64,000 nucleotides of DNA from Myxococcota bacterium (GCA_022710975.1 JAKLGA010000002.1:434001-498000); one strand, 5' to 3'; counted from the first letter of the stretch, positions 8,304-17,123 are shown. Numbers and translations: made by a program. Notes: generated from the letters alone by a model not told the origin.

Positions 8304-8963
8304 TTGACCAGCGATACGCGGCAGCAGGTCGACGAGGCCCGCAAGGCGCGCACCCGGGAGAAGCTGCTGGACGCGGCCACCAAGGTGTTCATGCGCGACG
8401 GCTTCCACGCCACGCTCATCTCCGACATCGTGGCCGAGGCGGGCGTAGGCCAGGGCACCTTCTACCGCCACTTCCAGAGCAAGCGCGAGGTGTTCGAGGC
8501 CCTGCTGGAGCGCCTGGTCTCTCGCCTGCTGGTCCAGTTCCAGCCGATGAACGACCAGCTCCCGTCCACGTTCGAGGAGTACATCGAGGCCTCGCGCGGC
8601 GTGGTCACCCGCATGGCCGGGATCCTCGAGTCCCACCGGGACATGGTGCTGCTGGTGCTGCGCGAGGCGGCGGCCATCGACCGGGCCTTCGAGGCCAAGG
8701 TCGAGGAGGTCTACGACAGCTTCGCCCTCCAGACCCAGCTCTTCATCGACCACGCGGTGCGCACCGGCTTCGCCCGCCCCTGCCACACGCAGGCCGTGTC
8801 CCAGGCCCTGGTCGGCATGGGGCTCAGGCTGCTGCGGCTGTGGCTGACCAATCGGCTGCCGGCCCCGACGGTCGAGGACGCGCTGTCGGAGTTCATCGAG
8901 TTCGCCTTCCGCGGCATGGAGGCACGCCCGGCGGGCAGGGACGGGGCACCACCGGCCATCTGA
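8304..8963 (+). CDS. TetR-family transcriptional regulator
   Basis: 219 residues from TTG 8304, preceded by GGGAG 8 bases upstream; an in-frame ATG at 8265 would start inside the operator palindrome and is less likely. The N-terminal helix-turn-helix has the family signature: REKLLDAATKVFMRDGF, then TLISDIVAEAGVGQGTFYRHF and KREVFEALLE. The C-terminal ligand-binding half is all helical and diverges, as usual, so the effector is unknown. It is followed after 23 bases by the dehydrogenase gene, and both sit behind one promoter and palindrome, suggesting an autoregulated two-gene unit responding to a lipid-like or hydrophobic ligand (inference). Confidence 0.9.
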   Translation: MTSDTRQQVDEARKARTREKLLDAATKVFMRDGFHATLISDIVAEAGVGQGTFYRHFQSKREVFEALLERLVSRLLVQFQPMNDQLPSTFEEYIEASRGVVTRMAGILESHRDMVLLVLREAAAIDRAFEAKVEEVYDSFALQTQLFIDHAVRTGFARPCHTQAVSQALVGMGLRLLRLWLTNRLPAPTVEDALSEFIEFAFRGMEARPAGRDGAPPAI

Positions 8964-8986
8964 CGGCCGCACGAGGGGAGAGGATC

Positions 8987-9799
8987 ATGACGCTGGATCT
9001 GAGAGGCAAGCGGGTGCTGGTGACCGGGGGAGCCCGCGGGATCGGGCTGTGCACGGCGCGGGAGCTGGCGCGGCTGGGCGCGGAGCTCATCCTGACCGAT
9101 CTCGACGAGGCGGCGCTGGAGGCGGCCAGGCAGGAGCTCGTCCAGGCGGGCGCCAAGGTGCAGGTCCGCCGGGTGGACGTCACCGACCGCGCCGCCGTCG
9201 AGCAGCTCGCCGCCTGGGTGGAGGGCGAGCTGGGCGGCCTGGACGTGCTCATCAACAACGCCGGCATCGGCCACCACGGCGAGCTCAAGGACACCTCCCT
9301 GGACACCTGGCGGAAGCTCCTCGAGGTGAACCTGATGGGCCCGCTCCACCACCTGCACGCCTTCCTGCCGGCCATGCTGGAGCGCAAGCGCGGCAGCATC
9401 GTCAACGTGTCCTCGGGTCAGGCCTTCTTCCGCATGCCCACCTGGGGGGCCTACGCGGCCATCAAGGCGGCCCTGGGCGCGCTCTCCGAGACGCTGCACT
9501 ACGAGCTGAAACCCCACGGTGTGCACGTGACCACCGTCTACCCGTTCATGACCCGCACGGACTTCTACAAGGGCGTCGAGTCGCACACCCTCGCCGATCG
9601 CCTGTCCATGAAGCTGCTGCCGCTGTACTCGGACTCGCCCGAGAAGGTGGCGCGGAAGATCGTGGACGCCGTGCGCCACAAGAAACGCGTGGAGATGGCG
9701 AACGTGCTCAACGACCTCGGCTTCTACGCCCAGGTCATCCCCTTCATGTCCGCCATCATGGGGCACACCAGCACGTACCTGATGGCCAGGAAGGGCTGA
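8987..9799 (+). CDS. Short-chain dehydrogenase/reductase
   Basis: 270 residues, the usual length for classical SDRs. Dinucleotide-binding TGGARGIG near residue 14, structural NNAG, catalytic Ser in VNVSSGQA and the YxxxK pair in YAAIKAA. Asp after the second strand (ILTDLDE) suggests NAD(H) preference. The C-terminal third (MTRTDFYKGVE and a hydrophobic end) resembles SDRs that act on lipids or are membrane-associated, but substrate cannot be assigned. ATG has GGGGAGAGG upstream. It is the second gene of the TetR unit and ends 9 bases from the convergent gene at 9809. Confidence 0.9.
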   Translation: MTLDLRGKRVLVTGGARGIGLCTARELARLGAELILTDLDEAALEAARQELVQAGAKVQVRRVDVTDRAAVEQLAAWVEGELGGLDVLINNAGIGHHGELKDTSLDTWRKLLEVNLMGPLHHLHAFLPAMLERKRGSIVNVSSGQAFFRMPTWGAYAAIKAALGALSETLHYELKPHGVHVTTVYPFMTRTDFYKGVESHTLADRLSMKLLPLYSDSPEKVARKIVDAVRHKKRVEMANVLNDLGFYAQVIPFMSAIMGHTSTYLMARKG

Positions 9800-9808
9800 C
9801 GGCGGGCT

Positions 9809-10774
9809 TCAGTCGTCGCGCCGGTCGTCCTTGCGATCGTCGCGCCGGTCCTTGCGCTTGTCCTTGCGGTCGTCCCGCCGGTCCTTGCGATCGTCCCTGC
9901 GGTCCTTGCGGTTGTCCTTGCGGTCGTCCCGGCGATCGTCCCGGCGGTCCATGCGCTCGTCCCGGCGATCCTCGCGCCGATCGCGGCGCTCGTCGGCCCG
10001 GTGCAGGCCCGGCTCCGGCGGCCGATCGGCCTCGTGCAGGCGGCCGGGGTTGCCGTCGTGGCGGTCGCGGTCGTGGCGATCGCCGTCGTGGCGGTCGCGG
10101 TCGTGGCGATCACCGTCGTGGTGGTCGCGGTCGTGGCGATCGCGGTCGTGGCGGTCCCGATCCCGGTCGCGGTCGTGCCGGTAGTGGCGGTAGTGGCCGT
10201 GGGCGTGCTTCAGGTTGCGCAGGCTGAAGGGGAGCAGATCGACGCCGATGAGCCGCCAGTGCCAGCGGTTCCCGCGCGAGCGGTACCAGCGGCCCTCGTG
10301 GCGCAGGTAGTACCGGCCGTCGGCGTAGAACACCTCGTGACCGTAGTCGGGCACCACCATGAGGCCCGGCTCGATCTCGACCAGCGTCGGCCGGCCGCTG
10401 AACGCCACGTCGGGCCCGTCGTAGGCGTGGCGACGGTCGCGGTCCGGGTTCCAGTGGCGGTAGTGGCCGTTCGCCAGGTTCCGCAGGACGGAGGGGACGG
10501 AGGCGGGCTCCAGGTGCCGCCAGCGCCAGCGCAGGCCGCGCGAGCGGTACCAGTGGCCGTCCGCCCGCATGTAGTACCGCCCGCTGAAGAAGAACACCTC
10601 GTGCTCGTGGTTGGGCACCACCTTGACGCCCGGCACGAGGTCGACCAGCGTCGGCGGGGCGTGGAACAGCACGCCGGGCGGCGGGGGGAACGGCAACGGC
10701 TGGGCCCCGGCGGCGAGCGGCGCGAGGAGCGCGACCGCGATCGCGAGGACCGCAAGACGAACGCTCAGGGTCAT
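9809..10774 (-). CDS. Secreted protein with two aromatic repeats and a long Asp/Arg/His low-complexity tail
   Basis: 321 residues from ATG 10774 (GGGAGG 6 bases upstream). Signal peptide ending near AAGAQ. Two tandem copies of a module of about 60 residues follow; both contain PTLV(D/E)(L/I)xPG, VVP(N/D)xxHEVF, GRYY and GxWYRSRGxRW. The rest, from about residue 175, is simple sequence: first RDRHD units, then RRDDRKD units to the end. The modules look like small beta domains seen in periplasmic or surface proteins; the tail is highly charged and His-rich, so metal, polyanion or envelope binding is possible but unproven. The underlying DNA is a short tandem repeat, so copy number may vary between strains. 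Confidence 0.75.
   Translation of the reverse strand: MTLSVRLAVLAIAVALLAPLAAGAQPLPFPPPPGVLFHAPPTLVDLVPGVKVVPNHEHEVFFFSGRYYMRADGHWYRSRGLRWRWRHLEPASVPSVLRNLANGHYRHWNPDRDRRHAYDGPDVAFSGRPTLVEIEPGLMVVPDYGHEVFYADGRYYLRHEGRWYRSRGNRWHWRLIGVDLLPFSLRNLKHAHGHYRHYRHDRDRDRDRHDRDRHDRDHHDGDRHDRDRHDGDRHDRDRHDGNPGRLHEADRPPEPGLHRADERRDRREDRRDERMDRRDDRRDDRKDNRKDRRDDRKDRRDDRKDKRKDRRDDRKDDRRDD
9819..10190 (-). repeat. Low-complexity tandem repeats inside the charged-tail gene
   Basis: Two adjoining simple-sequence tracts in the coding strand: units encoding RRDDRKD (about 9819-9990) and units encoding DRHDRDRHDG (about 10050-10190). The period is a multiple of 3, so gain or loss of units would keep the reading frame. 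Confidence 0.7.
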
Positions 10775-10854
10775 GGCGAACCTCCCTTCGGATTTGCTCC
10801 GTTTGGACGAGGATACGCGCGCTCGCATTCTGGTGGAACACAATTCTGCGGGGT

Positions 10855-10883
10855 TTGCCTCCCCCGCCCTGCCCTGGTAGCCT
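10855..10883 (+). promoter_or_regulatory. Possible promoter of the glycogen synthase gene
   Basis: TTGCCT (10855-10860), 17-base spacer, TAGCCT (10878-10883); a start near 10890 leaves a 25-base leader containing GGAGGAG before the ATG at 10916. Confidence 0.35.
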
Positions 10884-10915
10884 CGCTCCCGGACCGAGCC
10901 ACCCCGGAGGAGCCG

Positions 10916-12784
10916 ATGGCCGCCAAGCGCAAGCCCGTGCCCCCGTCCGAGCCCGCCCGCAAGCTGCGCGTGGCCATGCCCGCCTGGGAGATCGGCCGGG
11001 CGCAGAGCGGCCTGGGGGCCAAGATCGGCGGCCTGGGGGTGATCGTGGAGGAGCTGCCCGCGGAGCTGGTGCGCGCCGCCGCGGCCCAGGGGCTGGAGCT
11101 CGAGGTGGAGGTGCTGTCGCCCTGCTTCGCCCACTTCGACCGGCGCCGGCTCACCCGCCGGCCCGAGACCTACACGGTCAGCCTGGACGGCCACCCCTTC
11201 GAGTTCGAGGCCTACGAGCACGTGTTCCCGGACGGCGTCAAGGTGGTCTACTTCTGGGACGCCTTCCAGCTCGGCTGGACCTCCGCCGAGGCCATCTACC
11301 CCCACGATCCCCAGGTGGGCCTGCGCATGCACGCCAGCGTGTGCCAGGCCATGGCCGGCTACATCCGCGCCCGGGGCTTCGACACCGTCCACCTGCACGA
11401 CTACCACGTGGGGCTGATCCCCTTCTACCTGGGGGACGAGCTGCTGCAGGACCTGCCGGTGCACTTCACCATCCACAACGCCACCTACCAGGGCATCACC
11501 CCCACCATCGGCGGCGGCTTCGCCTCGCTCGATCGGCTGGGGCTGCCGGGCCAGGCGCTGTACCACAAGTACTTCGACTACTTCGATCACCTCAACCTCA
11601 TGAAGGCCTGCCTGCTCAAGGTGCACGAGCAGGGCGGCAAGATCACCACGGTCAGCGGCGACGTGCGCGGCTCGTGGGGCTACGCGGCCGAGCTGCGCCA
11701 GAGCCACCAGCAGGTCTGGTCGCGGGCCTACGCGCAGAAGGGCAGCCCGCCGGGCGAGGTGTTCGTGCCCAACCGCCACCTCGACCTGTTCGAGAAGCTG
11801 CCCGTGGCCGGCATCACCAACGGCCTGGGGGCCCAGAACCGCCCCGAGCGCATGCCCGAGCTCACCCCCGGGCACCTGACCGCCCTGCGGGCCCGCCGCG
11901 GGCGGCCGATCTTCTCGAACCCCGCCGTGGAGGCGGCCATGCTCTCGGCGGATCACCGCTTCGACGCCGGGCGGCTCGAGGTCAAGGCCGAGCTCAAGCG
12001 CCTGCTGCACCTGGAGGCCTTCGGCAGCGAGCCGCTGCACGATCCAATCCTGATGACCGTGGTCGGTCGGCTGGCCGCCCAGAAGAACCTGGGGCTGGTG
12101 GCCGAGGTGGCCGAGCGGCTGCTGGCCCACGACGGCGGGGTGAAGCTCCTGGTGCTGGCCTCCGCGCCCGAGGGCGAGAAGGCCTCCGAGGCGCCCTTCT
12201 TCGACCTCGCGCGGCGCCACCCCGGCCGGGTGTGGTTCCACAACGCCTTCAACCTGCCGCTGTCGAAGCTGGTGCTGGCGGGCGGCGACTTCAGCCTGAT
12301 CCCCTCCCGGTTCGAGCCCTGCGGGCTGGTGGACTACGAGGCGGCCCTGCTCGGCAACCTGCCCATCGCCCGCGCCACCGGGGGGCTGACCAAGGTGCGC
12401 GCCTTCGGCTACCTGTACGAGTGGGAGGACGTGGCGGACAGGGCCGGCGAGGCGGCGGCCTTCCTGGCGGTGCTGAGCAAGGCGATCGACACCTACCGCC
12501 GGGAGCCCGCCTGGCACCAGGCCCGGGTGCGCGCGGCCATGGGGGTGGAGGCGTCCTGGGACGCCTCGGCCGGCCAGTACGTGCGCATGTACCGGTACGG
12601 CCTGGCGAACAAGCGCTGGCAGGCGGCGCGCCGGGAGCTGCTCCGGGGCTTCGTGCGGGGGCTGGGGCCCGAGCGGGCGCTGTTCACCGAGTTCTTCCAG
12701 CCCGGCCGGGAGGAGTACGGCGACCACTACGACTGGGACCTGTGGTGGGCCCTTGCCCAGGCGGGTCCCGACGGCTATACCTAG
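10916..12784 (+). CDS. Glycogen/starch synthase, GT5 family
   Basis: 622 residues, longer than the usual roughly 480 of bacterial GlgA. GT-B enzyme adding glucose from a nucleotide sugar to alpha-1,4-glucan. N-terminal domain has the donor-binding loop AKIGGLG (KxGGLG), then HLHDYHVGLIPF and FTIHNATYQG, typical of GT5. The C-terminal domain has GRLAAQKNLGL and the hallmark IPSRFEPCGL with the catalytic glutamate. The extra length lies mainly in the inter-domain region and the C-terminal tail (WWALAQAG). ATG has GGAGGAG at good spacing. It stands alone, but a minus-strand operon at 39-51 kb holds extracellular alpha-glucan enzymes, so the cell handles both storage and external glucan. Stop codon abuts an R1 repeat hairpin. 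Confidence 0.9.
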   Translation: MAAKRKPVPPSEPARKLRVAMPAWEIGRAQSGLGAKIGGLGVIVEELPAELVRAAAAQGLELEVEVLSPCFAHFDRRRLTRRPETYTVSLDGHPFEFEAYEHVFPDGVKVVYFWDAFQLGWTSAEAIYPHDPQVGLRMHASVCQAMAGYIRARGFDTVHLHDYHVGLIPFYLGDELLQDLPVHFTIHNATYQGITPTIGGGFASLDRLGLPGQALYHKYFDYFDHLNLMKACLLKVHEQGGKITTVSGDVRGSWGYAAELRQSHQQVWSRAYAQKGSPPGEVFVPNRHLDLFEKLPVAGITNGLGAQNRPERMPELTPGHLTALRARRGRPIFSNPAVEAAMLSADHRFDAGRLEVKAELKRLLHLEAFGSEPLHDPILMTVVGRLAAQKNLGLVAEVAERLLAHDGGVKLLVLASAPEGEKASEAPFFDLARRHPGRVWFHNAFNLPLSKLVLAGGDFSLIPSRFEPCGLVDYEAALLGNLPIARATGGLTKVRAFGYLYEWEDVADRAGEAAAFLAVLSKAIDTYRREPAWHQARVRAAMGVEASWDASAGQYVRMYRYGLANKRWQAARRELLRGFVRGLGPERALFTEFFQPGREEYGDHYDWDLWWALAQAGPDGYT

Positions 12785-12846
12785 AAACTCGAGCGCGCCT
12801 CCCCGCGCGAAGAGTTTCTTGTCCGGTGAGCGCAGCGAACCGGGCG
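12783..12846 (-). repeat. Dispersed repeat R1, copy A, with terminator-like hairpin
   Basis: Starts in the glycogen synthase stop codon. Hairpin: AGAAACTC (12783-12790) pairs with GAGTTTCT (12812-12819), inner GCGCG/CGCGC, loop CCTCCC. The rest (to 12846) is the reverse of CCCGGTTCGCTGCGCTCACCGG, also found near 24.9 and 57.9 kb. Likely acts as a transcription terminator. Confidence 0.7.
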
Positions 12847-12881
12847 AGGCTCGGCGGCGGCGGGCACCGGGAGGAACGAGG

Positions 12882-15080
12882 ATGGCCGGCACGGTCCTGG
12901 TGGTCGACGACGACCGCAACATCCACGGGTTCTTCCGCGCCATGCTGGAGCCCGAGGGGCTGGTCGTGTTGTGCGAGGCCGACGCCCAGTGGGCGCAGCG
13001 CATCTTCGAGAAGCGCGAGGTGGACTTCGTCATCCTGGGCAACCTGGGCAGCCAGCCCGACGAGTTCGAGCTGGCCAAGCGCATCAGGAAGAGCCCCAAG
13101 GGCGAGCGGGTGCCGCTGCTGATGATCGGCGGCCAGGGCTGCCGGGACGACGTGCTCCAGGCTGCGCGGAACAAGTACAAGCTGGTGGACTTCCTGACCA
13201 AACCGCTGGAGGCGGCCCGGGTGTTCGAGGCCCTGCGCACCCGCTTCGACCTCGACATGCCCTCGGTCATCGCCCGCCCCCAGCCCCCCGCCCGGTCCGC
13301 GGACAAGGCCCACGCCAAGACCCACGGCAAGACCCACGGCAAGGCGCACAGGCAGGAGCGCGGCGCGAGCCTGTCCGGGCCCGGGGACGCCGAGGAAAAG
13401 GCCGAGGTGGAGCGCGAGGCGCGCGAGTTCGGCGACAGCTCCTGGAAGGGCACGCTGGAGGAGACCCCCTTCGCCGAGGTGCTGGCGCGCCTGTACCGCG
13501 AGCGGGCCACGGGCGCGCTGCTGGTGCGCCACGAGCGGCTGAAGAAGCTGGTGTTCTTCCGGGACGGCTACCCGGCCATCATCCGCTCCAACCGGCTCCA
13601 GGAGTGCCTGGGCCAGATGATGCTGCGGGCCAAGGTGATCACCGAGGCGGAGCTCCAGGCCTCGCTGGAGAAGATGAAGGCCACCGGCCGCCAGCAGGGC
13701 ACGGTGCTGGTCGAGCAGGGCTGCGTCTCGCCCCACAGCCTGAAGCTCATGCTCGACCTCCAGCTGCAGATGAAGCTGTACGATCTCTTCGGCTGGGAGA
13801 AGGGCGCCTTCAAGTTCAAGGCCGACGTGGAGGTGCCCCCCAGCCCGGTGGCGCTGGACTCCAGCACCGCGGCGCTCATCTACAAGGGGGTGCAGAAGAA
13901 GCTGAAGCTCGAGCGGCTGAGCGAGCTCCTGTCCGCCGAGCTCGAGCGCTACCCAGCCCCCAGCCCCGAGCCGCTGATGCGCTTCCAGGACATGGGCCTG
14001 GAGGAGGCCGACGAGGCGCGCGTGGCGGCGCTCAGGGGCGAGCGCCGGCTGCGGGAGGTGTTCGCCCAGGCCGCGCCCGACGAGCTAGAGCGGCTGCACC
14101 AGCTCCTCTACGCCCTCAAGGCCTCGGGCATGCTGGTCTTCCTGGACGCCCCGAAGCGCCAGCCCGTGCTGAGCGTGCCCCCGCCGCTGCCGGCCTCCAG
14201 GCGCGCGGCGCCCCTGCCGCCGCCGCCGCTGGCCTGCGGGCCGGAGGAGGCGGAGGTGCCCGATCTCAGCGAGGAGGAGACGCAGGCCGAGGTGGACGCG
14301 CTGGCCCCGGCGGAGGCGCCCGCGGCCCCGGCCCGCCCCGGCAAGAAGAGCGGGCTCACCCAGGTCCGCAAGGCCATCGCGCAGAAGATCGAGGACCTGG
14401 CCTCCAAGGACTACTTCGAGATCCTGGGCGTGGCCAGGGACGCCACCCGCGACGCGGTCACCAAGGCCTTCCTGACGCTGGCGCGGCGCTACCACCCGGA
14501 CCGGGCCGCGGGCGGCGACTCGACCCAGGTGCGCACCCTGTCGGCGGACCTCTTCCGGCTGATCTGCCAGGCCCACGAGACGCTGAGCGACGAGGCTCGC
14601 CGGCGCGAGTACCTCGAGCACCTCAGGCTGCAGCGGGAGTCGCCCTCCAAGGTGGCGGCCAGGAAGGCGCTGGACGCGGAGGCGGCCTTCAAGCAGGGCG
14701 AGCGGGCCTACCGGCGCAAGGACTTCGCCGAGGCGCGCGAGGCCTTCAAGACCGCGGTGGCGCTGTGCCCGGGCGAGGGCGAGTACCACACCTACCTGGG
14801 CATGGCCATCTACCTGGCCCGGCCGACCCACAAGCAGAGCCTGCTGGAGGCCCGCGAGGAGCTGAACCGGGCCATCTCCCAGAGCCCGACCCACGACCTG
14901 CCCCACCTGTACCTGGCCTACGTGTACCGGGCGCTGGGCCACAGGCAGATGGCGGTGGGCGAGTTCGAGGCGGCGGTGCAGTGCAACCCGGACTGCGTGG
15001 AGGCCCTGCGGGAGCTCAGGCTGCTGCGGCTCCGCCAGAAGGCGCAGAAGAAGAAGCCCGGCCTGTTCGGGAAGAAGTGA
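12882..15080 (+). CDS. Receiver-like / PATAN (DUF4388) / DnaJ / TPR regulatory protein
   Basis: 732 residues. N-terminal receiver fold (about 1-120) keeps the acidic pair (VVDDDRN) and the switch lysine (FLTKPL), but the phospho-acceptor position after DFVIL is Gly53, so classical phosphorylation is unlikely. Residues about 185-300 form a PATAN/DUF4388 domain (SWKGTLEETPFAEVLARLY, TGALLVRHERLKKLVFF). A proline/alanine linker leads to a J domain (DYFEILGVARDATRDAV from 510; HPD at 538-540), which should bind a DnaK-type chaperone, then TPR-like helices to a basic end. Such fusions are characteristic of Myxococcota. ATG preceded by GGGAGGAACGAGG. The longer upstream frame reads through repeat R1 and is rejected as the start. 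Confidence 0.85.
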   Translation: MAGTVLVVDDDRNIHGFFRAMLEPEGLVVLCEADAQWAQRIFEKREVDFVILGNLGSQPDEFELAKRIRKSPKGERVPLLMIGGQGCRDDVLQAARNKYKLVDFLTKPLEAARVFEALRTRFDLDMPSVIARPQPPARSADKAHAKTHGKTHGKAHRQERGASLSGPGDAEEKAEVEREAREFGDSSWKGTLEETPFAEVLARLYRERATGALLVRHERLKKLVFFRDGYPAIIRSNRLQECLGQMMLRAKVITEAELQASLEKMKATGRQQGTVLVEQGCVSPHSLKLMLDLQLQMKLYDLFGWEKGAFKFKADVEVPPSPVALDSSTAALIYKGVQKKLKLERLSELLSAELERYPAPSPEPLMRFQDMGLEEADEARVAALRGERRLREVFAQAAPDELERLHQLLYALKASGMLVFLDAPKRQPVLSVPPPLPASRRAAPLPPPPLACGPEEAEVPDLSEEETQAEVDALAPAEAPAAPARPGKKSGLTQVRKAIAQKIEDLASKDYFEILGVARDATRDAVTKAFLTLARRYHPDRAAGGDSTQVRTLSADLFRLICQAHETLSDEARRREYLEHLRLQRESPSKVAARKALDAEAAFKQGERAYRRKDFAEAREAFKTAVALCPGEGEYHTYLGMAIYLARPTHKQSLLEAREELNRAISQSPTHDLPHLYLAYVYRALGHRQMAVGEFEAAVQCNPDCVEALRELRLLRLRQKAQKKKPGLFGKK

Positions 15081-15287
15081 GGCGTCGGCCTCCTAGAGCA
15101 GCAGCCCCAGAATCGGCACCAACCTCGCGCTCATATCCATTGCTTGGATGGGCAGAACCCAATCTAGTAACTGACGTTTTCTCCCAGTGCGTCCTCTTTT
15201 CTTCTGGACACATGCTATTCAGCCTGGATACCCCATATCAACATGCCTGTGACCCAACATCATTGGCAGAGAGGGGACGAAGGGCCG

Positions 15288-16349
15288 CTATTCCGGATCG
15301 AGCGCCTCCTCTTCACAGTTGACCTCGACAGCATGCATCATCTGCTGCAGATAGGAGGGTGCTGCAGGCTTGGTCGATGGCTGCGGCAGAACCGCGGTCC
15401 CTGAAGTGAAGTGACGAAAGAAGATCCTCATGACATGGGAGATACCTTCTTCCGTGACTGACCGGAGGTCTTCTGCGAAATACTTGCCACGCGAGAAAGC
15501 CCCTGTAATGACTTCATAGGAGGGGAAGTACGCAACATCGGGGCGTCGAGCGATGATCTCCTCAGCCGCAACACGCAACACGGCCTTGGAGTATGTGGTC
15601 GAGACCAACACGTGTTTGCCGGGCACGGCTGTTGCCACCAGAGGTACTGGCGAAACGGTCAGGATCGTCCTTGCCTTCGGGTTCAACGAACGCAAGCGGT
15701 CGATGACCCAGAGCATGTCGTTGGTGATCTCGGTGACCGATAGGTTCTTGAACACATATCGCTTCGCATCGAAGCTTCCGCCAGCAACACCAGGGCAGAG
15801 AGGAAACACCGCCCCGTCCTCTGTGGATAGCCAGCACTCGGTCAGTCCGAGTGTAAAGACAAAATAGTCGAGCTCTTGCAGCATGGTGCGGACAGCCCCC
15901 AGGTGCTGGCTTCGATCTGCCCGGAGCTCGTCCACGGACAGGAACCCGCCAGGCTGGATCTGGGGGCGGAACGGGTCGACGAAGTGTCCATCGGAATCTT
16001 TCCACTCGCCTTCGATAGGCACGAACTCATTGAAGGCCCTACAAATCAGCTGCCTCAGCTGCGCCGATGTGTAGATGTTGCCGTAGCGAGCCGAAAAGGT
16101 GCCGTAGTTGAATGCTATCGCCAATTTCTCCGACATCAATTCATGCGCGGGCTCGGTGACGAAGTAGTTGAAACCGCTCTGTTTGAGATGCCGTGCAATG
16201 TGCTGAGCAAAGCAACTGCCGGCCGTCGCAACCTTGTCGGCTGGCGTTATCTGGAGCGGGCTTGCAATGACCGGATCGACTTCCAGTGCGTTGGCGACCG
16301 CACGCCGCCAGAAGGCCTGGTCGGGGAGATGTTTGTACGGGTTGGTCAT
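15288..16349 (-). CDS. GSCFA-domain protein (SGNH-like hydrolase/esterase)
   Basis: 353 residues with the family-naming GSCFA at 44-48, followed by FNYFVTEPAHELM, FNYGTFSARYGNIYT and FTLGLTECW, all typical of GSCFA proteins. The domain is related to SGNH hydrolases, with the Ser of GSCFA as probable nucleophile, and is often linked to acyl modification of glycans. It ends the minus-strand glycan cluster and begins 1 base after the stop of the next SGNH-like gene upstream. Base composition is clearly lower in GC, with A/T-ending codons, than in genes on either side, pointing to recent acquisition. Substrate unknown. Confidence 0.85.
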   Translation of the reverse strand: MTNPYKHLPDQAFWRRAVANALEVDPVIASPLQITPADKVATAGSCFAQHIARHLKQSGFNYFVTEPAHELMSEKLAIAFNYGTFSARYGNIYTSAQLRQLICRAFNEFVPIEGEWKDSDGHFVDPFRPQIQPGGFLSVDELRADRSQHLGAVRTMLQELDYFVFTLGLTECWLSTEDGAVFPLCPGVAGGSFDAKRYVFKNLSVTEITNDMLWVIDRLRSLNPKARTILTVSPVPLVATAVPGKHVLVSTTYSKAVLRVAAEEIIARRPDVAYFPSYEVITGAFSRGKYFAEDLRSVTEEGISHVMRIFFRHFTSGTAVLPQPSTKPAAPSYLQQMMHAVEVNCEEEALDPE

Positions 16350-17123
16350 CTAGATACCTTCTGACAGGCAAAAATACTGCTCGAGTTGCCTGAGAACACA
16401 TTCCCCATACCAGACGTTTCCGTGCGTCGGGTCTCTCCACGCCTTCTGAATGAGAAAGCCATCCTCCCCAACTGCATCCTTGGGTGCGAGCAAGAAGTCG
16501 CATCCTTCTTCTCTTGCCACTTCCTCGAACAAATCAGACTGTACACGCCACATGGCGTATCGGCTGGATGCGTTCACAACGCCAAACTTCGCAATCGATT
16601 CACCATAGACTCCCGGGGTAGATCGGATGGCGTCTTCAGAAGAAACCGGCGGAGGAGATTGCAGTTGCGGAAGCGGACGACCCAGCGCTCGTGCAAGACC
16701 CCGAAGAACCAGGAGTTGATAAGAGAGTGCTTCCCTCATCATCTCTTTGATCAATGTGAATGGCAAGAGCCTGCCAACTGACTCGCGTTCAGGTTTCCAC
16801 GGATTGAAGAACGAGAAGGGGTCCGGGTGTTTTGTCAGCCCAATCACGTTATGCATCGCACCACCAATGGACAGTGCGAACAGAGCGGTCGGGTCCTCGG
16901 TCTTGATTCTGGAAATCTCTTCCTGGAGCTCAGCTCGCAGACGAATATCACCCTTGTCAACCCTGGCCGAAGATTTGAATCGTGCATCGTTGAGGTCGAC
17001 AAACGAGAAGACAGCGTTTGTCTTGGTCTTTCCTGCCGCCGCTGCGATTGTGCGAATGTGGCTATGGCCGAGCACCACGATTCTCGGGTTGATTGGCAGC
17101 ATGTTCCTTGCGCACTCCATCAT
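16350..17123 (-). CDS. SGNH/GDSL-like hydrolase-family protein
   Basis: 257 residues. Start taken at ATG 17123, which shares its A with the TGA of the upstream gene (TGATG); longer upstream frames are shadows of that gene. Near the N-terminus VVLGHSHIRTI occupies the block I position of SGNH esterases, with Gly-His-Ser in place of Gly-Asp-Ser; FALSIGGAMHN could be block II/III; near the C-terminus DPTHGN fits the catalytic Asp-x-x-His motif. Probably an intracellular or cell-surface deacylase/acetyl-esterase linked to glycan assembly. Composition is low in GC, like its downstream GSCFA neighbour, and changes abruptly at its 5' end although the start is fused to a high-GC gene. Confidence 0.7.
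   Translation of the reverse strand: MMECARNMLPINPRIVVLGHSHIRTIAAAAGKTKTNAVFSFVDLNDARFKSSARVDKGDIRLRAELQEEISRIKTEDPTALFALSIGGAMHNVIGLTKHPDPFSFFNPWKPERESVGRLLPFTLIKEMMREALSYQLLVLRGLARALGRPLPQLQSPPPVSSEDAIRSTPGVYGESIAKFGVVNASSRYAMWRVQSDLFEEVAREEGCDFLLAPKDAVGEDGFLIQKAWRDPTHGNVWYGECVLRQLEQYFCLSEGI

Noticed and set aside
9819-10190. CRISPR-like periodic DNA
   Set aside because: Period is short and codon-phased, no spacers; it is coding low-complexity sequence.
12753-12881. Upstream extension of the receiver/DnaJ protein
   Set aside because: Encoded by repeat R1 (SGERSEPG) and lacks a ribosome site; the ATG at 12882 has GGGAGGAACGAGG before it.
15081-15287. Small gene in the low-GC gap
   Set aside because: No frame with ribosome site and coding character; appears to be non-coding edge of the acquired segment.
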